From assembly GCA_002342165.1 (NCBI GenBank), contig DDPM01000152.1, positions 1 through 5,265 on the forward strand: a stretch of 5,265 bases of DNA, given 5' to 3'. Every line of letters starts with the position of its first letter. Positions within the stretch are counted from its first letter, which is position 1. Positions 1-5,265 of the stretch are shown piece by piece. Source of the DNA: Hylemonella sp. UBA2468 (GTDB lineage Bacteria; Pseudomonadota; Gammaproteobacteria; Burkholderiales; Burkholderiaceae_C). Both the position numbers and the translations under genes were made by a program. The notes below the pieces were generated by a model. The model was not told the origin of the DNA. It worked only from the letters and a program-made list of their open reading frames with translations, and searched no databases.

Positions 1-615
1 GTAGACGGCTCCATCAGCCAGCTGGGCGCCATAGAGCAAGGGCAAATTTTTCAGGCCAAAGGCCATCGGTACAGCGTGGCGGCTTTGCTGGGCGACCCGT
101 CACTTGCTTCAACTCAGGACCTGTTCAATAACAGTCGATTTCATAACGGCCGATTTGCCACGATCTACCTCAGCCCCAAGGATTACCACCGCATTCATAT
201 GCCGTGCCATGGCGTGCTGGAACGCATGGTTTATGTGCCTGGCAAGCTGTTTTCCGTCAACCCCACCACAGCGCAAACCGTGCCGGGTCTCTTTGCACGC
301 AACGAGCGGGTGGTGTGTCACTTTGCCACTGCGCACGGCCCCTTGGTCATGGTGCTGGTGGGTGCCACCATTGTGGGCAGCATGGCCACGGTGTGGCACG
401 GCGTGGTCAACCCGCCTCGTCGCGCTCAAATAACGGAGTGGGCTTACCCCAGCTCCCCGCCCGTGTCGCTTGAACAGGGCGAAGAAATGGGCCGGTTTTT
501 GCTGGGCTCCACCGTCATCGTGTTGTGGCCTGAAGGCGCTGCAGAACTGGATGCCAGCCTAAAACCCGGTAATGCCGTCCACATGGGACAAGCCTTGGCC
601 GCCGTGCTAAGCTGA
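1..615 (+). CDS. psd: Phosphatidylserine decarboxylase, 5'-truncated by the window edge
   Basis: Decarboxylates phosphatidylserine to phosphatidylethanolamine at the inner membrane, using a pyruvoyl group made by self-cleavage. The frame is open from base 1 and encodes 204 residues up to TGA. It starts at the VDG motif, whose Asp (bases 4-6) matches E. coli Asp90, so roughly 80-90 N-terminal residues are missing. YLSPKDYHRIHMPC carries the two active-site His residues equivalent to E. coli His144 and His147 (codons 187-189 and 196-198). The blocks LFARNERV and VGATIVGSM are also conserved. The LGST processing motif is intact: cleavage before Ser (codon 508-510) would give the beta chain upstream and a short pyruvoyl-bearing alpha chain. 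The catalytic residues in view are present, so the enzyme should be active. It lies 37 bp upstream of the same-strand aminotransferase gene with no clear terminator between, so cotranscription is plausible. The E. coli residue numbers are recalled family knowledge. Confidence 0.97.
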   Translation, partial: VDGSISQLGAIEQGQIFQAKGHRYSVAALLGDPSLASTQDLFNNSRFHNGRFATIYLSPKDYHRIHMPCHGVLERMVYVPGKLFSVNPTTAQTVPGLFARNERVVCHFATAHGPLVMVLVGATIVGSMATVWHGVVNPPRRAQITEWAYPSSPPVSLEQGEEMGRFLLGSTVIVLWPEGAAELDASLKPGNAVHMGQALAAVLS

Positions 616-652
616 CCAACTTTTCCTACAAAAACGTCTCTGGAGAATTTTC

Positions 653-1792
653 ATGCCCGGTTTATTGCCCAACGTTGACCCCGACGGCCTACTCGAATTT
701 TCGGTGGTCTACACCGACCGCGCCCTCAACCACATGTCCAAGCGCTTTCAGGGTGTGATGACGAGCATCTCCAGCATTCTTAAAGAGGTTTACCAAGCCC
801 ACTCCGCTGTGCTGGTGCCCGGCAGCGGCACGTTTGGCATGGAGGCCGTTGCACGCCAATTTGGTACGGGCAAAAAAGTGTTGGTCATTCGCAATGGCTG
901 GTTCAGCTACCGTTGGACGCAAATTTTTGACATGGGGCACATTCCTTCCGAATCCATCGTCATCAAGGCTCGCCGCACTGGCACCGATTCACAGTCCCCT
1001 TGGATCCCCTGCCCCGCTGCTGAAGTGGCCGCCGCCATCTTGCAACACAAACCCGACGTGGTGTTTGCCCCTCACGTGGAAACCTCTGCGGGCATGATCT
1101 TGCCGGACGACTACATCCGCACCGTCACGGATGCCGTGCACCAAGTGGGTGGTTTGTTTGTGCTGGACTGCGTTGCTTCCGGCGCCATGTGGGTGGACAT
1201 GAAAGCCACTGGTGTGGACGTGATCATCAGCGCGCCGCAAAAAGGCTGGAGCGGATCACCCGCCTGTGCCATGGTGATGTTGTCCGAGCGCGCCCGCAAA
1301 GCCATTGACGCCACCACCAGCACCAGCTACGCCGCCGACCTGAAAAAATGGCTGCAAATCATGGAAACCTACGAAAGTGGCGGTCATGCTTATCACACCA
1401 CCATGCCGACCGACGCTTTGGTGCGCCTGAGTGAGGTCATGGCCGAAACCCGAGCCTACGGTTTTGCCAAGGTCAAGCAAGAACAGCAAGACTTGGGCAA
1501 TGCCGTGCGGGCTTTGTTTGAGTCACGTGGCATTCCCAGCGTGGCTGCCGATGGGTTTAAAGCGCCTGGCGTGGTCGTGAGCTACACCACCGACCCAGAG
1601 ATTCAAAGCAGTAAAAAGTTTTTGGCTCAAGGCCTGCAAACTGCCAGCGGTGTGCCCTTGATGTGCGACGAGCCGGCCGACTTCATGACCTTCCGTGTGG
1701 GCCTGTTTGGTTTGGAAAAACTGCACCACGTCGACCGCACCGTGGCGCACTTGGCCACAGCGCTGGACCAGCTGGGTTTTAAAGCCAAGTAA
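653..1792 (+). CDS. Class V PLP-dependent aminotransferase, alanine/serine-glyoxylate transaminase-like
   Basis: A 379-residue fold-type I, class V aminotransferase, likely cytosolic. ATG is preceded by GGAGA at 642-646 with a 6-nt spacer, which fixes the start. Visible PLP-site elements are GSGT at 57-60 (phosphate loop), NGWF at 81-84 (the stacking aromatic, Phe84, where human AGT has Trp), HVETS at 141-145, Asp172 in VLDCVAS (pyridine N partner) and Gln196-Lys197 in SAPQKGW, with Lys197 the Schiff-base lysine. YHTTMPT at 247-253 and Arg348 in FRVGLFG match the substrate-carboxylate region of alanine-glyoxylate aminotransferases. Length is close to the human enzyme (392). The likely reaction is amino transfer between alanine or serine and glyoxylate/pyruvate, giving glycine, but the substrate cannot be fixed from sequence; 2-aminoethylphosphonate transaminase belongs to the same class. 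The N-terminus is unusual: the GPGP loop common in this family is replaced by EFSVVYTD (residues 15-22). Probably cotranscribed with psd. Confidence 0.9.
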   Translation: MPGLLPNVDPDGLLEFSVVYTDRALNHMSKRFQGVMTSISSILKEVYQAHSAVLVPGSGTFGMEAVARQFGTGKKVLVIRNGWFSYRWTQIFDMGHIPSESIVIKARRTGTDSQSPWIPCPAAEVAAAILQHKPDVVFAPHVETSAGMILPDDYIRTVTDAVHQVGGLFVLDCVASGAMWVDMKATGVDVIISAPQKGWSGSPACAMVMLSERARKAIDATTSTSYAADLKKWLQIMETYESGGHAYHTTMPTDALVRLSEVMAETRAYGFAKVKQEQQDLGNAVRALFESRGIPSVAADGFKAPGVVVSYTTDPEIQSSKKFLAQGLQTASGVPLMCDEPADFMTFRVGLFGLEKLHHVDRTVAHLATALDQLGFKAK

Positions 1793-1808
1793 ACAGAAGC
1801 CTTACTTG
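1786..1808. terminator. Inverted repeat spanning both stop codons of a convergent gene pair
   Basis: A perfect 7-bp inverted repeat, CAAGTAA (1786-1792) and TTACTTG (1802-1808), surrounds a 9-nt loop that is the entire intergenic gap. Each arm holds the last lysine codon and the TAA stop of one gene. A possible extra TTTT (1777-1780)/AAAA (1809-1812) pairing would lengthen the stem across a 5-nt bulge. The stem is AT-rich and has no good T-tract on either side, so intrinsic termination would be weak. The symmetry may simply reflect both proteins ending in Lys-TAA. Confidence 0.25.
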
Positions 1809-2647
1809 AAAATCACGGTCTTGTGGCCGTTCAGCAGCACACGGTGCTCGCTGTGCCACTTGACCGCCCGGGCCAGCACCTGGCTTTCGGTGTCTCGCCC
1901 AATGGCCGTAAAGTCTTCCACGCTCTTACTGTGGTCCACACGGGCCACATCTTGCTCGATGATGGGGCCTTCATCGAGGTCGGCCGTCACGTAATGGGCG
2001 GTAGCGCCAATGAGCTTCACGCCCCGCTCGTGTGCCTGGTAATAAGGCTTGGCCCCTTTAAAGCTAGGTAAGAAGCTGTGGTGAATATTGATGGCCTTGC
2101 CCGAGAGCTTTTGACACATGTCGTTTGACAACACCTGCATGTAGCGCGCCAACACCACCAGCTCAGCAGATTCGTGTTGCACCAGCTCCCACAACTTGGC
2201 CTCTGCCTGTGGCTTGGTGTCTGCGGTCACAGGAATGTGGTGAAACGCAATGTTGTAGCTGGCCGCCAGCTGATAAAACTCGCGGTGGTTGGACACAATG
2301 GCCCGAATGTCAATGGGCAAGACGCCAATTTTCCAGCGGAACAACAGGTCATTGAGGCAGTGGCCCTCTTTACTCACCATCAAAATGGTGCGCATGGCAT
2401 GCGTGGTTGGGTGCAAGCTCCAATGCATTTGCAAGGTTGGGGCAAAGTCCGTAAGGCCCTTGTGCAAATCAGCCAAGATGGCTTCGCTGGCAAACTGCAC
2501 CCGCATAAAAAACAAACCCGTGGCGTGGTCGTTGTATTGGGCAGCTTCTTCAATATTGCTGCCGCATTCCAGCAAAAATCCCGACACAGCATGCACAAGG
2601 CCGCGGCGGTCCGGGCACGAGAGGGTGAGAATATAGGCTTGGCTCAT
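1802..2647 (-). CDS. purU: Formyltetrahydrofolate deformylase
   Basis: Hydrolyses 10-formyltetrahydrofolate to formate and tetrahydrofolate in the cytosol, balancing the one-carbon pool and supplying formate for PurT-type purine synthesis. It is 281 residues, against 280 in E. coli. Residues 4-80 form an ACT domain (ILTLSCPDRRGLVHAVSGF, then TGLFFMRV), the regulatory part that senses glycine/methionine in E. coli PurU. Residues 85-281 are the formyltransferase-type hydrolase domain. The catalytic trio is visible as Asn187 and His189 in INIHHSFLPSF and Asp225 in LDEGPII. GAKPYYQAHERGVK and GATAHYV are PurU signatures. The ATG at 2647 gives the standard N-terminus; only a weak GAGA lies about 10 nt upstream. 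The gene is convergent with the aminotransferase (9 bp) and divergent from the AbrB-like gene (17 bp). Nothing looks broken. Confidence 0.97.
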   Translation of the reverse strand: MSQAYILTLSCPDRRGLVHAVSGFLLECGSNIEEAAQYNDHATGLFFMRVQFASEAILADLHKGLTDFAPTLQMHWSLHPTTHAMRTILMVSKEGHCLNDLLFRWKIGVLPIDIRAIVSNHREFYQLAASYNIAFHHIPVTADTKPQAEAKLWELVQHESAELVVLARYMQVLSNDMCQKLSGKAINIHHSFLPSFKGAKPYYQAHERGVKLIGATAHYVTADLDEGPIIEQDVARVDHSKSVEDFTAIGRDTESQVLARAVKWHSEHRVLLNGHKTVIFK

Positions 2648-2664
2648 ACCGTGATTGTCTCATC

Positions 2665-3717
2665 TTGAATCTGCTTTCGACCGGCAAGGTCCTCTCCACA
2701 CTCCTCTTGGCGCTGGCCGCGGCTGGTTTGTTTGACTGGTTGCACACACCCCTGCCCTGGATGCTCGGGCCTTTGGTGGCCACAGGCTTGGCCTCGGTGC
2801 TGGGCATGCCCAGCTTGAGCTGGAACCCGCTGCGCAATGCGGGCCAATGCACCATAGGCGTCGCACTGGGCCTTTACTTCACACCTCAGGTGGGCTTGCT
2901 GATTTTGAACATGGGTTGGGCCATCGCCATTGGGGTGCTCTGCACGCTGGGTATGGGCTGGGTGATGGCATCGTGGCTGCACCGGATGCACCACCTCAAC
3001 CGCGCCACCACCTGGTTTGCCAGCGCCATTGGCGGCGCCTCTGAAATGACGCTGCTGGCCGAGCGCGCCCATGGCCGGACCGACCTGGTGGCCGCCGCCC
3101 ACAGCGTGCGCATTCTGATCGTGACGCTGGTGGTGCCCTTTGGCATGCAGTTCAGCGGGCTCCATGGCTTGGATGTGAACACTCCGCAAGCCACGCGCGA
3201 GTTTGATATGTGGGGTTTGTTAGGGCTGGGGACTCTGGCTGCCAGCAGCGCTTGGTTGATGCAGCGGCTGGACCGCGCCAACCCATGGTTTTTAGGCCCC
3301 CTGTTGGCTGCCATGCTGCTGACGCTTTTGGACCTGCACTGGTCCACCGTCCCCAAGTGGATGACCAATGCCGCGCAACTCTTGATTGGAGTGAGCTTGG
3401 GCGTGCGGTTCACGCCCAACTTTGTTCATACCGCTCCCAAATGGTTGGGTTCGGTGGCCCTGGGCACCCTGGGCTTGATTGGAATGTGCATTGCCTTGGC
3501 TTTGGCACTGGCTTGGGGCTCGGGTCTGCACCCTGCCACGCTGGTTTTGGGCACGGCGCCAGGTGGTATTGCTGAAATGGCCATCACCGCCAAAGTGCTG
3601 CAGCTGGGCGCACCCGTAGTTACGGCGTTTCAGGTGTGCAGGCTCATGACCGTGCTGGTCATGGTGGGCCCCTTATTTCGATGGCTTTATGCAGAGGACG
3701 CCACCGCCAGCCCCTGA
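2665..3717 (+). CDS. AbrB/AmoA-like duplicated integral membrane protein (PF05145 type)
   Basis: A 350-residue, very hydrophobic inner-membrane protein with about ten probable transmembrane stretches. It has two homologous halves. PWMLGPL (31-37) matches PWFLGPL (207-213); IGVALGLYFTP (64-74) matches IGVSLGVRFTP (241-251); SAIGGASEM (120-128) matches GTAPGGIAEM (296-305); and VRILIVTLVVPF (148-159) matches CRLMTVLVMVGPLF (325-338). This is the layout of the 'membrane protein AbrB duplication' family. Despite database names it is neither the Bacillus DNA-binding AbrB nor a proven ammonia monooxygenase; the E. coli member has been linked to aidB expression, and transport has been suggested. The real function is unknown. 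TTG at 2665 is the only start codon in the open stretch before the first repeat that keeps the first membrane segment whole. The frame is closed by a stop at 2626-2628, and no convincing Shine-Dalgarno is visible. It is divergent from purU with a 17-bp gap. Confidence 0.88.
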   Translation: MNLLSTGKVLSTLLLALAAAGLFDWLHTPLPWMLGPLVATGLASVLGMPSLSWNPLRNAGQCTIGVALGLYFTPQVGLLILNMGWAIAIGVLCTLGMGWVMASWLHRMHHLNRATTWFASAIGGASEMTLLAERAHGRTDLVAAAHSVRILIVTLVVPFGMQFSGLHGLDVNTPQATREFDMWGLLGLGTLAASSAWLMQRLDRANPWFLGPLLAAMLLTLLDLHWSTVPKWMTNAAQLLIGVSLGVRFTPNFVHTAPKWLGSVALGTLGLIGMCIALALALAWGSGLHPATLVLGTAPGGIAEMAITAKVLQLGAPVVTAFQVCRLMTVLVMVGPLFRWLYAEDATASP

Positions 3718-3767
3718 AAAACGCCAGCTCTAAGTCTGACGTTATGGAGCATGCGTCACTTGGTGGC
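3717..3767 (-). terminator. Candidate intrinsic terminator for the DUF3567 gene, in a convergent gap
   Basis: Immediately after the minus-strand TAA stop (3768-3770) the gap can fold into one interrupted hairpin: GCCA (3723-3726) with TGGC (3764-3767), AAG (3732-3734) with CTT (3759-3761), and TGACG (3737-3741) with CGTCA (3754-3758), around a 12-nt loop. Read on the minus strand, the hairpin is followed after one G by TTTTT (complement of 3717-3721), the arrangement of a Rho-independent terminator. The internal loops make it imperfect. It may also slow transcription arriving from the convergent AbrB-like gene, but no T-tract exists on the plus side. Confidence 0.42.
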
Positions 3768-4115
3768 TTAGTGAATTGAGACTGGGGTTTGCGCCAGTTC
3801 GGCGTATTTTTCCAGGGTGTCCTCCACCTCTTCTTGGGTGGGGGTTTGGCGCTGCCAGTCCAGGATGTGCTGTTGAAACAATTCAGCCCAAGAACCATCC
3901 AAATACACCTCTTTACCGGAACGCTTGTCCACAATTTCAAATCCGTGGCGGATCAGTGTAGGGCGCACTTCTGTTTCAAGCTGAGCAGACTCCAAGTGCT
4001 GCTTGCCGTCATCTGCCCTACTGGCTATTCGGATGTCTTCTCGGCTGGCCTCGTCTTCAAAGCTGCCCATCATGTGGTTGACGCAAAAAGTTTCCGAATC
4101 GTAGAGAGTGTGCAT
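3768..4115 (-). CDS. Small conserved DUF3567-family protein
   Basis: A 115-residue soluble, acidic protein of unknown function that I recognise as DUF3567-like, a family seen mainly in Betaproteobacteria. The recognisable features are the N-terminus MHTLYDSETFCV, the central GFEIVDKRSGKEVYLDG (residues about 78-94), WAELFQQ, and a tail with an acidic helix (EEVEDTLEKYAELAQ) ending in PVSIH. Compared with the roughly 90-residue form I recall, it has extra residues between the N-terminal strand and the GFEIVDK block. There is no signal peptide or membrane segment. The frame stays open to 4181, but ATG at 4115 is preferred because it matches family N-termini and a GGAGG lies just upstream; a longer start would place that GGAGG inside the coding region. 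It is downstream of, and on the same strand as, the DUF3108 gene with a 90-bp gap, so it probably has its own promoter. No biochemical role can be inferred. Confidence 0.85.
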   Translation of the reverse strand: MHTLYDSETFCVNHMMGSFEDEASREDIRIASRADDGKQHLESAQLETEVRPTLIRHGFEIVDKRSGKEVYLDGSWAELFQQHILDWQRQTPTQEEVEDTLEKYAELAQTPVSIH

Positions 4116-4127
4116 GGTCTGCGGGTT

Positions 4128-4132
4128 CCTCC
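4128..4132 (-). promoter_or_regulatory. Shine-Dalgarno sequence fixing the DUF3567 start
   Basis: The minus strand reads GGAGG here, followed by 12 nt and then ATG (4115). The spacer is longer than the usual 5-9 nt, but no other start codon in frame lies closer. It supports the 115-residue protein over a 137-residue version starting at 4181. Confidence 0.65.
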
Positions 4133-4151
4133 AAAGTTCAAACTGACTGAG

Positions 4152-4181
4152 TTCACATGGTAGCCGCAAAAGGCTTTTCAA
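4152..4181 (-). promoter_or_regulatory. Weak sigma-70-like promoter candidate upstream of the DUF3567 gene
   Basis: On the minus strand TTGAAA (4176-4181) matches the -35 consensus at 5 of 6 positions and sits in the 90-bp gap where a promoter would be expected. The best -10 at 18-nt spacing is TGTGAA (4152-4157), only 3 of 6 matches. A transcript from here would have a leader of about 30 nt containing the GGAGG. The -35 is reasonable, but the -10 is poor. Confidence 0.2.
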
Positions 4182-4194
4182 GATGCGGACGCAG

Positions 4195-4212
4195 AAAAAA
4201 ACCCATCAGGGC
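4195..4212 (-). terminator. Short hairpin plus T7 tract at the end of the DUF3108 gene
   Basis: Read on the minus strand, GCCC-TGAT-GGGT is followed by seven T residues (complement of 4195-4201). The TGA stop of the DUF3108 gene lies in the tetraloop. The stem is only three G-C pairs plus a possible G-T pair. A competing pairing, GGGTG with CGCCC further upstream (complement of 4224-4228 and 4209-4213), is also possible. The T7 run is the best part of the evidence; it could instead act as an UP-like element for the downstream gene. Confidence 0.3.
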
Positions 4213-5265
4213 GCCGAGCTTGACACCCACTGCTGGTCCACAAAGTCGCCGTTATCTTGGGTCAGCTTGATGCGCGCGGGCAAATAACCCAAACTGGGCG
4301 CCAGCCACACCTCGGCACTCAGGTCAAAGGGTCGTGCGGGTGGGCGGTTTAGTTTCAGGGCCTCTAGGTCACCGCCAGGCAACTTCAAGAGCTCCATGCC
4401 CTGCACGGTAAACCGCCAGGGCAGCGCATCGCGCGGGCCCACCGCCTGTAACTCGATGACACTTCCCTCTGCAAAACCCTTGGGGTTGGCTTGCACCCAG
4501 CTGGCCAACTGCACAAACACACTCAAATGGTCCTGTGCACCGGGCAACAGCTCTGCACGCGGGGTGTTGGCACTGAAGATCACCTGCCGCTGTTCGTATT
4601 CAAAATGTGCCGCCACTTCGCTGCGCACCTTATCGCCAAAACGCTTGGGCTCCAGACCCTGCGCGGTCAGACGTCCCCGGCTGGTTTGGGTGCGCGAACC
4701 CAATAAAAATGCCCGAATTTCCAACTTGGCGTCGTACTGTTCGCCGCTCACCGTCCAAAGCAATTCACCGCTGACGTTGTAGTTAAAACCCTTCACCTCG
4801 CCCAAGACGTCGTACTTCAGGCGCACCGGAGCGGGCACCTGCACCGGCCAGCCACTTGTGTCGGTGACAAGTTGCGGGGTTGGCTGCGAACTTGGTGAAG
4901 AACTTGGAGGCGAGGATGACGCGCTTGTCTGCAAAGCAGCGGATATCGGCTGGGCTGCAACTGACTCATTTACACGCTCAACCATGGGCTCAGCCGCGGC
5001 CAAGGCTTCAGTCGCTGGGGGGGCAAACGGCGGGCTAGTCTGCTCTTGGCTAAAGGCCACTTCAGCCTGCTGCTGAACCTGGGTCTTGGCTACACCGGTA
5101 TCGGGCACTTCGGTTTTGGGCTTTTCGGTCTTGCGCTCCGCAACCTTGGATGTTGCCGCTTTAAGTTCAGGGGCTTTGGGCTTCACCACCTCAGCCTGCG
5201 AAGCCAACCGGGCTTGCCACACCAAGGCCTGATATGGCACTGGCGACGCTGGGCGCTTCAAAGCG
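4206..5265 (-). CDS. DUF3108 domain envelope protein with Pro/Ser-rich linker, N-terminus beyond window
   Basis: About 353 residues are visible, and the frame is open to the right edge. The first in-window start-like codon is TTG at 5259-5261, but in-frame codons continue past it, so the true N-terminus, probably with a membrane anchor or signal, lies outside. Counting from that TTG, residues 20-110 are low-complexity and rich in Lys, Pro, Glu, Ala and Gln (VKPKAPELK, ERKTEKPKTE). Residues 112-130 are a Ser/Pro run. Residues 145-345 form the DUF3108 domain, predicted all-beta: RLKYDVLGEVKGFNY, GELLWTVSGEQYDAKLEI, SRGRLTAQGLEPKRF, SVFVQLASWV, then EVWLAPSLGYLPARIKLTQDNGDFVDQQW at the end. The family is associated with the envelope of proteobacteria, probably periplasmic, with no established activity. 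The SRG...GL.P.RF and YLP.RI motifs are typical. It ends 90 bp before the DUF3567 start, with a T7 tract directly after the stop. Confidence 0.85.
   Translation of the reverse strand, partial: ALKRPASPVPYQALVWQARLASQAEVVKPKAPELKAATSKVAERKTEKPKTEVPDTGVAKTQVQQQAEVAFSQEQTSPPFAPPATEALAAAEPMVERVNESVAAQPISAALQTSASSSPPSSSPSSQPTPQLVTDTSGWPVQVPAPVRLKYDVLGEVKGFNYNVSGELLWTVSGEQYDAKLEIRAFLLGSRTQTSRGRLTAQGLEPKRFGDKVRSEVAAHFEYEQRQVIFSANTPRAELLPGAQDHLSVFVQLASWVQANPKGFAEGSVIELQAVGPRDALPWRFTVQGMELLKLPGGDLEALKLNRPPARPFDLSAEVWLAPSLGYLPARIKLTQDNGDFVDQQWVSSSAP

Noticed and set aside
616..652. Possible terminator or promoter between psd and the aminotransferase gene
   Set aside because: The 37 bp contain a TTTT run and an AAAAA run but no stable hairpin and no -35/-10 pair. 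Only the GGAGA ribosome-binding site is supported.
2174..2668. A 164-codon plus-strand frame opposite purU
   Set aside because: purU is unmistakable on the other strand with all catalytic residues. The antisense frame shows no family resemblance or ribosome-binding site.
2600..2700. Possible promoters for purU and the AbrB-like gene (for example GACAAT on the minus strand and TATAGG on the plus strand)
   Set aside because: None has a partner hexamer at acceptable spacing, and GACAAT lies only about 10 bp from the purU ATG. They are too weak to annotate.
2644..3419. Long open frames of 177 and 181 codons on the minus strand opposite the AbrB-like gene
   Set aside because: They are rich in His, Arg, Pro and Ala with no recognisable motifs and lie wholly antisense to a clear membrane-protein gene. 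This is the expected shadow of a GC-rich coding strand.
4116..4181. N-terminal extension of the DUF3567 protein by 22 residues
   Set aside because: The extension covers the GGAGG site and does not resemble family N-termini, which begin near MHTLYDSE.
1..5265. A novel defence, mobile or biosynthetic system
   Set aside because: All long coding regions belong to recognisable chromosomal families. No transposase, integrase, nuclease, toxin-antitoxin pair, repeat array or abrupt change in composition was seen.

Overview
The window looks like an ordinary chromosomal segment from a betaproteobacterium, most likely Burkholderiales and probably Comamonadaceae (Limnohabitans/Rhodoferax-like). The reasons are moderately high GC with many G/C third positions, a DUF3567-type protein (a family I know essentially only from Betaproteobacteria), a DUF3108 protein with a long Pro/Ser-rich linker, and a PurU with the N-terminus typical of this group. 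The taxonomic call is inferred from protein resemblance; no rRNA or other marker gene is present.

Layout from left to right. Positions 1-615 (+) hold the C-terminal two thirds of a phosphatidylserine decarboxylase (Psd); the start is outside the window. After 37 bp, on the same strand, comes a class V PLP-dependent aminotransferase of the alanine/serine-glyoxylate type (653-1792). Convergent to it, with only 9 bp between stop codons, is purU, formyltetrahydrofolate deformylase (1802-2647, -). Only 17 bp from the purU start, a divergent TTG-started gene encodes a membrane protein of the duplicated 'AbrB/AmoA-like' family (2665-3717, +). A 50-bp convergent gap with a terminator-like hairpin separates it from a small DUF3567 protein (3768-4115, -). 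Upstream of that, also on the minus strand, is a DUF3108 envelope protein (4206-5265) whose N-terminus runs off the right edge.

The genes are mostly unrelated housekeeping functions. Psd makes phosphatidylethanolamine in the inner membrane. The aminotransferase and PurU both touch glycine/serine/one-carbon metabolism, although they are on opposite strands. The AbrB-like and DUF3108 proteins are envelope proteins of unsettled function. There is no stretch of more than 300 bp without a gene; all intergenic gaps are 9-90 bp. I see no tRNA, rRNA, insertion sequence, CRISPR array, phage gene or attachment site, and no sign of an undescribed multi-gene system. The points most worth a second look are the non-canonical N-terminus of the aminotransferase, the very compact purU/AbrB divergent junction, and the TonB-like linker of the DUF3108 protein.
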